Positions 53,023 through 60,429 of a stretch of DNA of 64,000 nt are shown here, piece by piece (positions within the stretch are counted from its first letter, which is position 1; the number at the start of each line of letters is the position of its first letter). Under the pieces are notes generated by a model. That model did not search any database. It was not told the origin of the DNA and saw nothing but the letters and a program-made list of their open reading frames with translations. Source of the stretch: Methanobrevibacter sp. TLL-48-HuF1 (lineage in GTDB: Archaea > Methanobacteriota > Methanobacteria > Methanobacteriales > Methanobacteriaceae). The DNA lies in assembly GCF_023617305.1 (NCBI RefSeq), contig NZ_CP081485.1, positions 465,001 through 529,000 of the forward strand, in the 5' to 3' direction. The translations under genes were made by a program, and so were the position numbers.

Positions 53023-54717
53023 ATGAATCATGACAAAATGACAAATATCAGTGCAAAAAGAGGATTTTTATGGCCATCTTTTGAAATATATTCCGGAGTT
53101 TCAGGATTTACAGATTATGGACCTCTTGGAGCTAGTTTAAAAAATAATATAATGCAAAAATGGAGAAAACAGTATGTTTCCGGAGAAGGGTTTTATGAAA
53201 TAGAAGGTCCTACTGTAATGCCTAAAGAAGTTTTAAAAGCATCAGGACATGTTGATAACTTTACAGATCCAATGACCAAATGTGAAGAATGCGGAGAAGT
53301 ATTTAGAGCAGACCACATTATTGAAGAAGTTATTGGTGAAGATGTAGAAAGTCTGGAAAATGAAGAGCTCGACCAAATCGTTATTGACAACAGCATCAAA
53401 TGTCCGGAATGTGGCGGAAAGCTTTCCAATATCTGGAATTACAATTTAATGTTTAAAACCATGATTGGAGCTAAAGGTGATAAAGTAGGTTATATGAGAC
53501 CAGAAACAGCTCAGGGAATTTTTATATTATTCAAACGTCTTGAAAGATTCTTTAGAGGTAAACTTCCGTTTGGAGTTGTTCAACTTGGAAAAGCATACAG
53601 AAACGAAATTTCACCTAGACAGGGAGTTATTCGTCTAAGGGAATTCACACAAGCAGAAGCTGAAATATTTTTAAATCCTAAAGACAAAACCACTCCTAAA
53701 TTCAGTCAGATAGCTGATGAAGTTTTATGCTTAAATTCCCAGGATGTTCAAATAAATAACAGTGAACCTTTAGAAATCACTGCCCGTGAAGCGCTTGACA
53801 AAGGAATTGTAGCTAATGAAATGTTAATTTATCAATTATATTTAGCTAGAAAATTCTTAAATGAAATTGGTATTCCCAATGATGTTTTAAGATTCAGACA
53901 ACACTTACCTGGAGAAATGGCTCATTATGCTCTTGACTGCTGGGATGTTGAAGTTAAAACTGACAAATATGGCTGGGTTGAAATAATCGGAATAGCTGAT
54001 AGGGGAGATTACGACTTAACATCACACAGCAAATACAGTAATGATGATTTAAATGTATTTATTGAATATGATGAACCTAAAACAGTGAAAAAAACCGTTG
54101 TAAAACCTAATTTATCCAAATTCGGACCAATATTTAAAGGAGATTCCCCTAAAGTAAAACAGGCTATTGAAGAAGCTGATGTAGATGAAATTAAACAGGC
54201 TATTGAAAATGATGGAAAATATGTAGTTAGTCTGGATAAAGATTATGAGTTAACTCCTGATTTGCTGCTTTTTGAAGATGTTGAAGAGGAAATTTCCGGT
54301 GAAAAAATAGTTCCTCATGTTATTGAACCTTCATTTGGTATTGACCGTATTCTTTACTCTGTTTTATTACATTCATTTAAAGAAACAGAAAACAAAGATT
54401 ACTTTAAATTTGCACCTTCTGTTGCACCTGTTCAAGTGGGAATTTATCCTCTTGTAAACAAAGAAGGCCCTCGTGAAATAGCTATTGAAATAACTGATAA
54501 ATTAAGAAATGCTGGATTTAAAGTTGAATATGATGTAAGTGGAACAATCGGTAAAAGATATGCTAGAGCAGATGAAATTGGTATTCCTCTTGCAATAACT
54601 GTTGATTTTGATAGTTTGGAAGACAATAAAGTAACTATAAGAAACAGAGATAGTGAAGCTCAAGAAAGAATAGCTATTGATGAAATAAAAGATTATCTGG
54701 AAGAATATTATAAATGA
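53023..54717 (+). CDS. glyS: Glycyl-tRNA synthetase (class II, archaeal/eukaryotic type)
   Basis: 564 residues. Seen: KRGFLWPSFEIYSGVSGFTDYGPLG (in pieces, motif-1 region, about 13-37), a zinc-like Cys set (CEECGEVF about 88-95; CPECGGKL about 127-134), motif 2 with RNEISPRQGVIRLREFTQAE (in pieces, about 195-214), motif 3 VIEPSFGIDRIL (about 426-437) and the anticodon-binding domain (about 465-564). Full length for the alpha2 archaeal form. Confidence 0.95.
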   Translation: MNHDKMTNISAKRGFLWPSFEIYSGVSGFTDYGPLGASLKNNIMQKWRKQYVSGEGFYEIEGPTVMPKEVLKASGHVDNFTDPMTKCEECGEVFRADHIIEEVIGEDVESLENEELDQIVIDNSIKCPECGGKLSNIWNYNLMFKTMIGAKGDKVGYMRPETAQGIFILFKRLERFFRGKLPFGVVQLGKAYRNEISPRQGVIRLREFTQAEAEIFLNPKDKTTPKFSQIADEVLCLNSQDVQINNSEPLEITAREALDKGIVANEMLIYQLYLARKFLNEIGIPNDVLRFRQHLPGEMAHYALDCWDVEVKTDKYGWVEIIGIADRGDYDLTSHSKYSNDDLNVFIEYDEPKTVKKTVVKPNLSKFGPIFKGDSPKVKQAIEEADVDEIKQAIENDGKYVVSLDKDYELTPDLLLFEDVEEEISGEKIVPHVIEPSFGIDRILYSVLLHSFKETENKDYFKFAPSVAPVQVGIYPLVNKEGPREIAIEITDKLRNAGFKVEYDVSGTIGKRYARADEIGIPLAITVDFDSLEDNKVTIRNRDSEAQERIAIDEIKDYLEEYYK

Positions 54718-54734
54718 GTAAAAAATACTCATTT
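54712..54734. terminator. Bidirectional terminator hairpin, glyS and DUF1724 gene
   Basis: A 9-bp perfect stem AAATGAGTA/TACTCATTT (54712-54720 with 54726-54734) with an A5 loop. The glyS TGA (54715-54717) lies in the left arm and the TGA of the convergent regulator (54729-54731) in the right arm. Confidence 0.7.
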
Positions 54735-55520
54735 ATTTATCTTATTTTTAAAGTTTTCAAATAGATTTTCACCCCATTCAATACATTCTTCTTTTTTAGA
54801 AGTTATTATTCTGTTCTGGTCAAAATTTCCATCTTCCTTAAAAAGGCCAAGAATCATTACTTTATCTGTTACAACCAATAAAAAATTATTTTCAATATTA
54901 AAAGTAGACATTTCTACATTGTCATTTTCCAGATTCAAGAAATATTCAAAGTTTTCCTTAATGTTTTGAGGAATTATTATTTCAATATGCCTGTTCTCAT
55001 CAATTAAATCATTTATATATTTATTAAAATCCCCATAGAAAAAAGGAAAAACACATTTCAAACCGCAGGCTTCTTTTAATGCATGCTGAATTATATTATA
55101 AGCCCTATAAATATCTTTTTCATTGGATTCAACTAAAATAGCCCTTCCAAGCAAATACAATTGAGCTATTGAATTTTCAGGAATCATGTCTACAATATGA
55201 GCATCTAAAATATTAAAAAACCTATTAAATAAGTTTATTGTATCTTTTAATTCCAGAATATTAGTTATATAAAGTTCAGTTGTATTTGAGATATAATAGA
55301 GATTTCCGCTTCTATAAACAAAACCTCCCAATTCCAGTCCAAACATATTGCTTGATATTGAGCTATAACTTAATCCTGTAGTTTTATTAATATCTTTCAT
55401 ATTCAACGGTTGTTCATATAAAGTTGCTAAGATTTTTAACCTTACTAAAGAGTTTGTTATATATTTAATTTCTTCAGATACTGTTTCATAGTTTTCCATA
55501 CATTTTTGATTTTCATTCAC
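54729..55520 (-). CDS. DUF1724/FilR1-type winged-helix transcriptional regulator
   Basis: 263 residues: an N-terminal ArsR-like winged helix (about 12-80: LVRLKILATLYEQPLNMKDI, GLSYSSISSNMFGLE) and a C-terminal domain (about 120-250) typical of methanogen DUF1724 regulators such as FilR1. The frame is open back to 55817, but that part lies over the divergent TatD-like gene. GTG 55520 with GGTGAT 4 bases upstream gives the normal family length, so I use it. It may regulate the divergent gene across the 194-bp gap; the signal is unknown. Confidence 0.82.
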   Translation of the reverse strand: MNENQKCMENYETVSEEIKYITNSLVRLKILATLYEQPLNMKDINKTTGLSYSSISSNMFGLELGGFVYRSGNLYYISNTTELYITNILELKDTINLFNRFFNILDAHIVDMIPENSIAQLYLLGRAILVESNEKDIYRAYNIIQHALKEACGLKCVFPFFYGDFNKYINDLIDENRHIEIIIPQNIKENFEYFLNLENDNVEMSTFNIENNFLLVVTDKVMILGLFKEDGNFDQNRIITSKKEECIEWGENLFENFKNKINK

Positions 55521-55714
55521 AGATATCACCAAAAAGAGTATTACTAGCAAAGATATTTTTAATACTAAAAAAATATAAAAACTCTCAAAGTGAGAAAATG
55601 TGTAAAATAACACATAAGAAAAATATAAAAATAATAACTCTGAAGCATTAATTTTTTTAAGAGAGACAACCATAATATTAATCACAAAATAGACATTATA
55701 AGAAAGTGATTGAA

Positions 55715-56470
55715 ATGATTGACACACATATGCATGGAGATTCAAGAAGTAGTGAAGATTTTGGTGAAATGTATTTATCTGGAATAGATGCTGCAATAAC
55801 CTGTGCTTTCTACCCATACAAGTTAAATAATGAAAGCACTCTTTTAAATCATTTGGAAAGAATTCTCAACTATGACACCAAAAGAGCTAAAGAATATGGC
55901 CTTGATTTAAAAGTCGCTTTAGGAATCCATCCTGCAAATACAAGTGTAAATCCGGAATTAATATACGAAAACCTTTACAAATGGATTGAAAACAAACAGA
56001 TAGTAGCTATTGGAGAAATAGGTCTTGAAGATTTAACAGATAGTGAAATATCCATCTTTAAAAAACAGTTAGATATTGGTGAAGAAACTAAATCAAAAGT
56101 TATTGTTCACACACCACGTAAAAATAAAAAAGAAGTCTTAAAAGTCATTCAGGATATTGTACCTCAACATATTGACCCAAAATTAGTTGTTATTGACCAT
56201 ATAAACCAAAATGTAGTTGAAGATGTAATTGACAAAGATTACACTTTAGGATTAACAGTACAGCCTCAAAAAATGGACAAAGAAGAAGCAATAGCTATAT
56301 TGGATGAATATGGATTTGACAAATTTCTGTTAAATAGTGACATCAGCAATAAACCCTCTGATCCACTATCTGTTCCAAAAACAGTACGTGAACTCGAAAA
56401 ATTAGGATATAAAAAAACAGAAATAGGGAAAGTAGCATTTAAAAATGCTGAAAAATTCTTTAAAATATAA
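55715..56470 (+). CDS. TatD-related metal-dependent hydrolase
   Basis: 251 residues, amidohydrolase/TatD-like TIM barrel. Metal ligands: IDTHMHGDSR (2-11, HxH), VALGIHPAN (about 66-74), AIGEIGLED (about 94-102, Glu), VIVHTPRKN (about 127-135) and VIDHINQN, with a final Asp in LLNSDISN (about 208-215). TatD family enzymes are DNases or peptidases, but archaeal members like this may have other substrates. ATG 55715; a GTG three codons upstream is less family-like. It is convergent with sepF. Confidence 0.82.
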   Translation: MIDTHMHGDSRSSEDFGEMYLSGIDAAITCAFYPYKLNNESTLLNHLERILNYDTKRAKEYGLDLKVALGIHPANTSVNPELIYENLYKWIENKQIVAIGEIGLEDLTDSEISIFKKQLDIGEETKSKVIVHTPRKNKKEVLKVIQDIVPQHIDPKLVVIDHINQNVVEDVIDKDYTLGLTVQPQKMDKEEAIAILDEYGFDKFLLNSDISNKPSDPLSVPKTVRELEKLGYKKTEIGKVAFKNAEKFFKI

Positions 56471-56478
56471 GAATTTTT
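56451..56478. terminator. Terminator hairpin between TatD-like gene and sepF
   Basis: A 10-bp perfect stem AAAAATTCTT/AAGAATTTTT (56451-56460 with 56469-56478), 8-base loop. The TAA of the TatD-like gene (56468-56470) begins in the loop and the stem ends one base before the sepF stop codon. It can act in both directions. Confidence 0.65.
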
Positions 56479-56928
56479 CTACTTTCTAACTAAACTAACT
56501 CCTTTTGGAGCTATAATAATTAAATTTTTATCATTGCAACGGGAAAGTAAAAGTGCTTCTGCACCATAATTACTTCTCATTTGTTTGATTTTTTCACCGG
56601 CAAGTTTGAAATTAGCCGGACTTTCTTTTTCTAAAAAAGATAAATCTAAAATAACAGGATTACTTTCTTCAAGAACTTGATCTACAACATAATTAATATC
56701 ATCAATAGTTTTTGGCCTTATTAACATTATTTCATAGAAAGACTGTTCCGGAGAAATAGACACATCATCATAATAGCTATGACTGCTTAAATCTGAAGCA
56801 TTATTATTTGACATTCTAAAGTCACTAGAATGAGTGCTTGGCCTTCTATAATTATTTGGCTGTTTGTTATGTAAAGATGTATTTTCTTCAAAACCTAAAC
56901 TTCTTTTTAAAGCATCAGTAAAACCCAT
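56479..56928 (-). CDS. sepF: Cell division protein SepF
   Basis: 149 residues. SepF anchors FtsZ to the membrane in archaea; the M. smithii protein has been studied. Seen: an N-terminal amphipathic helix (MGFTDALKRSLGF) that inserts into membrane, a Ser/Asn-rich linker (about 18-62) and the globular SepF domain (about 63-149: YEIMLIRPKTIDDINYVVDQ ... VILDLSFLEK ... LIIIAPKGVSLVRK). Length is typical. It follows a DUF1611 gene by 5 bases. Confidence 0.92.
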   Translation of the reverse strand: MGFTDALKRSLGFEENTSLHNKQPNNYRRPSTHSSDFRMSNNNASDLSSHSYYDDVSISPEQSFYEIMLIRPKTIDDINYVVDQVLEESNPVILDLSFLEKESPANFKLAGEKIKQMRSNYGAEALLLSRCNDKNLIIIAPKGVSLVRK

Positions 56929-56933
56929 TTAAA

Positions 56934-57983
56934 TTACTCTCCTAAATAATCAAGTATAGCATCTAATAATTTTGAAGCACCATTGTTATAAACATCCTCT
57001 ACAGGTAAGTCATATTTATGTTCAAAGTATTCAGTATCCAAATCCAATTCTGCATTTTTAAGATTAATTGAAATTCCCACAACTTTTGTAGGTTCAACAG
57101 CTTCAATAGCTTTAATTTCTTCTTCAATGCCTCTAGGTTCCCTGTATGGGTGGTTTGGTCTGTGTCCAATAATAACTGCATCAGGAGCTGCACCAATCAA
57201 AATAGCTGCAGATAAACCTCTTGGATGAGGATTTCCTTTTTCAGTTAAACTAGATTGACCTTCAATGAAAATAATATCCGGTTTTTTAGTTTCTTCAACA
57301 TATTTAATTGCAGACAATACTGCTGCAGGAACATCCATAGCAGATAAACTTCCTGCTCTAAAATTAAATTCTGTAGGTTCCTCAAGACCCATTTCATCAG
57401 TGGAAATAACTGCTGAAGTTAAACCTCTTTGAGTAGCTGCAATTCCTAATTTTTTGGAAGTAGTTCTTTTACCGCATTCCTGAGAAGTTCCTCCAACAAA
57501 GATTACCGGAGCTTTAGGTTCATAGGATATTTTTGGTAAAACTTCACAGGATTTTTCAGGAGCTATTCCTGCTATTTTTTCAACAACATCTAACCTAGGA
57601 CCTATTTCTTTGATAATTAAATCTTTTGAATCAGCAAATTTTTTTAAAGAAATATTGTCTTCAATAGATAATGATCTAAATGAAGTTATAACATTTAAAC
57701 CAGCATCAATAGCTTGAACAGCATATTTAATAGCTGAACCTTCAGCTCCAATAGGCAACATAATAACAAGAGAGTTTGCAGAAGTTTCACTTAAACATTC
57801 ATCCAAACTGCCTGAAACAGTTTTACCACAAAACTGAGTTCCTTGTTTGTTAACATCATCATCTATAAAGCCAACTGCTTCAATACCTTCAAGATTGGAG
57901 AATTTCTCACCACCTCCACCACAACCAACAACAATGAATGGATTCAAATCTTGAAGTTCTTTAACAGAATCTACTGAATACAA
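56934..57983 (-). CDS. DUF1611 family P-loop protein
   Basis: 349 residues: an N-terminal Rossmann-like domain (about 1-110, [11 protein letters not shown]) and a C-terminal P-loop-type domain (about 155-349) with [38 protein letters not shown] and [12 protein letters not shown]. The family is DUF1611, whose members have been linked to D-amino-acid or N-acyl-glutamate chemistry. I do not assign an activity. A GTG at 57992 lies inside the AGGAGTGAT box, so the start is probably TTG 57983, 5 bases after it. It is in one operon with sepF; a wall-related role is possible but unproved. Confidence 0.75.
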   Translation of the reverse strand: MYSVDSVKELQDLNPFIVVGCGGGGEKFSNLEGIEAVGFIDDDVNKQGTQFCGKTVSGSLDECLSETSANSLVIMLPIGAEGSAIKYAVQAIDAGLNVITSFRSLSIEDNISLKKFADSKDLIIKEIGPRLDVVEKIAGIAPEKSCEVLPKISYEPKAPVIFVGGTSQECGKRTTSKKLGIAATQRGLTSAVISTDEMGLEEPTEFNFRAGSLSAMDVPAAVLSAIKYVEETKKPDIIFIEGQSSLTEKGNPHPRGLSAAILIGAAPDAVIIGHRPNHPYREPRGIEEEIKAIEAVEPTKVVGISINLKNAELDLDTEYFEHKYDLPVEDVYNNGASKLLDAILDYLGE

Positions 57984-58192
57984 AAATATCACTCCTATAA
58001 CTTATAATTTATAACAACTGTGTAACAAAATAATCTTAATTTTTTATAAAAACTTTATTAAAAAAAGATTTTCAAAAAAAATTATAATCTATTTATTAAT
58101 TATTGATTTTCTTATTATTAAAAGATAATGTTTTTATAAATTAAATATGTTAATTATTATATAACTATTAAAAAGAATAGGAGACTACCAAC

Positions 58193-59137
58193 ATGAGAAA
58201 ACCTTATGTTATATTAATTGGAAGTGCCTCTGGAATTGGGAAATCAACAATAGCTGCAGAATTAGCTAAACAATTAAACATAAAACATTTAATAGAAAGT
58301 GATTTCATACGTGCTGTAGTTAGAGGAATTATTGGAAAGGAATATGCTCCAGCACTCCACAATTCATCTTATGAAGCATATAAAAGCCTACGAAACAAGT
58401 CAAAATATGACAACTATGAGGAACTGGTGGCGGCTGGTTTTGATGAACACGCATCATATGTTATTCCTGCTTTAGAAAAGGTAATTCAGCGAGCAATTAC
58501 AGACTTTGATGACATTATAATTGAAGGAGTGCATTTAGTTCCTGGATTAATTGATATTGAACAATTCTACGAAGATGCAAATATTTATTTCTTTATATTA
58601 TCATCAGATGAAGAAGCACATAAAGAAAGATTTGTTAAAAGAGCAATTCAAATACATAGAGGTGGAAAACAATTAGAATTCTTTAAAGAAAACAGAATAA
58701 TCCACAACCACCTAATATCTCAGGCTGAAAAATTCAATGCAATAACAGTCAATACTGAAAATATTAATAATACATTGTCCAAACTACTTAAAACAATAAA
58801 ACAAACCTGTAAAACTGTATGTTTAACTAATAGTGTTGATGAATTAGAAGATGTAGTTGACATCATCATAAAACAGAATAACAGCAGCATAACAAAAATC
58901 GTGTACAAATTAGGAGGCTTTAAAGATTCATTAGTTAAAACTGTTAATATTTCAGATTCTGATGAAGCAACCAAATTTATTAAAAGCATTAATGAAAACA
59001 AAGAGAAAAAAGAAGATTTAAATAAATTATATGCTCTGTCAAAGTACAGAAAATTTACTGTCTGTGCACCTGACGATAATAGTTTAAATAATATCATTGA
59101 AGAATTAACAAAAAGAGGATTTGTTTATAATGAATGA
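58193..59137 (+). CDS. 2-Phosphoglycerate kinase
   Basis: 314 residues with a P-loop GSASGIGKSTIAAEL (about 10-24), ESDFIRAVVRGII (about 38-50), a zeta-toxin/shikimate-kinase-like fold and IEGVHLVPGLID (about 114-125). It matches the archaeal 2-phosphoglycerate kinase family, which makes 2,3-bisphosphoglycerate on the way to cyclic 2,3-diphosphoglycerate, the solute and phosphate store of Methanobacteriales. Residues 200-314 are a second, less conserved domain. The zinc-finger gene overlaps its end by 8 bases. Confidence 0.82.
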   Translation: MRKPYVILIGSASGIGKSTIAAELAKQLNIKHLIESDFIRAVVRGIIGKEYAPALHNSSYEAYKSLRNKSKYDNYEELVAAGFDEHASYVIPALEKVIQRAITDFDDIIIEGVHLVPGLIDIEQFYEDANIYFFILSSDEEAHKERFVKRAIQIHRGGKQLEFFKENRIIHNHLISQAEKFNAITVNTENINNTLSKLLKTIKQTCKTVCLTNSVDELEDVVDIIIKQNNSSITKIVYKLGGFKDSLVKTVNISDSDEATKFIKSINENKEKKEDLNKLYALSKYRKFTVCAPDDNSLNNIIEELTKRGFVYNE

Positions 59138-59711
59138 AGCAGAAATTAATGAAATGAGTATCAAATGTCCGGCATGCAACACTGAGAATGTGGCTAAATC
59201 TATAATGAAAGAAATTGAAATACCACACTTCGGAAAGGTTTTAGAAACAACTATTATTTGTGATTCTTGCGGATTTAAACATAGTGATATTATAGCACTT
59301 GAACATAATGATCCTGCAAAATATGTTTTAAAAATAAATAAAGATAATTTATCTACCAGAATTGTCCGATCACAGTCAGCAACTGTGTCCATTCCAGAAC
59401 TTGGCGTTAAAGTGGAACCGGGTCCAAAATCAGAAGGATATGTAACTAATGTTGAAGGAGTAATCACCCGATTTGAAGATGCAGTAAAACAGGCACTTCA
59501 TCTATTTAATGACAATACTTCTCAAAAAAATGCACAGTTAGTTTTAAATGATTTAAAAAGCCTTGTAAATGGAGAAAAAACAGCCACTTTAATTATTGAA
59601 GATCCCTTTGGTCAGAGTAATGTTGTAAGTGATGATGTTGAAATATTAGACATTCCCGAAGAGGAATTAAAATTATTAAAAACAGGTTTTAGTATTATTG
59701 AAGATAATTAA
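59130..59711 (+). CDS. ZPR1 zinc-finger domain protein
   Basis: 193 residues: one C4 zinc finger (CPACNTEN at about 11-18 and CDSCGFKHSD at about 44-53) and a double-stranded beta-helix domain (LSTRIVRSQSATVSIPELGV..., about 76-115). Archaeal ZPR1 has one finger-plus-helix unit where the eukaryotic protein, which acts in elongation-factor biogenesis, has two. ATG 59130 is preferred, with GAGG upstream; a TTG at 59121 is weaker. It overlaps the kinase gene by 8 bases. Confidence 0.87.
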   Translation: MNEAEINEMSIKCPACNTENVAKSIMKEIEIPHFGKVLETTIICDSCGFKHSDIIALEHNDPAKYVLKINKDNLSTRIVRSQSATVSIPELGVKVEPGPKSEGYVTNVEGVITRFEDAVKQALHLFNDNTSQKNAQLVLNDLKSLVNGEKTATLIIEDPFGQSNVVSDDVEILDIPEEELKLLKTGFSIIEDN

Positions 59712-59715
59712 AAAA

Positions 59716-59736
59716 GGAAGAGTTTATTCTTCTTCC
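59716..59736. terminator. Short hairpin between the ZPR1 gene and the coiled-coil protein gene
   Basis: GGAAGA (59716-59721) pairs with TCTTCC (59731-59736), loop 9 bases, just after the ZPR1 stop and covering the end of the convergent gene. It is weaker than the other shared hairpins in the window. Confidence 0.4.
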
Positions 59737-60167
59737 TCAGTTTCTTCATCATCATGTGCTAAAAAGCTACTTAAATCGTCTTCTTCAGCAACATCTTTTA
59801 ATTTTAAAGTTCTTTGAACATCCATAGCTAATGCATTACAATCTGCTTTAATAGCTTCTAAATGTAATAATATTCTTTCTTTTTCTTGATTAATCCTTGT
59901 AATGTTGGTATATGGATAAGTAGATTCTTTAAGCATTTCATACTCAATAGTAGTATAAGGATAATCATTTAATTGTTTACATACATTTTTAAGAACTTCA
60001 CCTAAGAATTTGTTCATTTCTACTTTTACTCTTTCCCTGATCATTTTGTCATCATCAAGATTTTCTTTCATTAAACGAACAACTTCTGCTTTAGCGAAAG
60101 GTAATTTTTCTTCATCTTCTTCTATAAATTCTTCGCTTGTTTCTTCAATCATTTCTTCATCAGACAT
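59724..60167 (-). CDS. Histone-fold-like protein with C-terminal coiled coil
   Basis: 147 residues. After an acidic start (1-20), residues about 21-68 ([19 protein letters not shown], then [19 protein letters not shown]) look like a histone fold: a short first helix after LPFA, a turn, then a long central helix. Residues about 75-125 form one long amphipathic helix ([29 protein letters not shown], in pieces), and the tail is acidic (DDEETEEEE). Standard archaeal histones are about 67 residues, so this would be a variant or a relative that does not bind DNA. ATG has AGGTGAAATT upstream. The fold call is by eye. Confidence 0.55.
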   Translation of the reverse strand: MSDEEMIEETSEEFIEEDEEKLPFAKAEVVRLMKENLDDDKMIRERVKVEMNKFLGEVLKNVCKQLNDYPYTTIEYEMLKESTYPYTNITRINQEKERILLHLEAIKADCNALAMDVQRTLKLKDVAEEDDLSSFLAHDDEETEEEE

Positions 60168-60429
60168 AATTTCACCTCATAACATTTAATATTGAGTAAA
60201 AACAGTAATTTTTAATAAAAAATCATCAATACATCAATATCTAGATATATATTTGTTAAAAGTCCTATTTAAAACTATTGATAATTTAAGAATTTTGAAT
60301 TATTTTTTTAATACTTTTATTAAAAAACATTAAAATAATTGATGCAAAAATCAATAATTCTTATAGTTTAAAATTTTTAAAAAATCCTTTTAAAAAAATA
60401 AAAAATAGTAGCCAAATAGCTACTTTAAA
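60168..60429. other. Intergenic region upstream of the histone-like gene
   Basis: 262 bp. The left part should contain the promoter of the minus-strand histone-fold-like gene, with TATA-like ATATATAT near 60245 and about 70 bases of leader. The right part ends in the adhesin terminator. A TTGATGA near 60216 lacks any paired D box, so I do not call an sRNA. Confidence 0.4.
60390..60423 (-). terminator. Terminator after the LPKTG adhesin gene
   Basis: On the minus strand, stem GTAGC/GCTAC with the full inverted sequence at 60408-60423 is followed by T6 and T7 runs (60390-60407). It lies 7 bases after the stop codon. Confidence 0.65.

Noticed and set aside
55521-55817. N-terminal extension of the DUF1724 regulator (open to 55817)
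   Set aside because: It overlaps the divergent TatD-like gene, has a hydrophobic composition foreign to the family, and a GTG with a good ribosome site at 55520 gives the usual length.
60205-60235. TGATG-type C-box-like repeats upstream of the histone-like gene
   Set aside because: No CTGA box follows at a guide-length distance on either strand.
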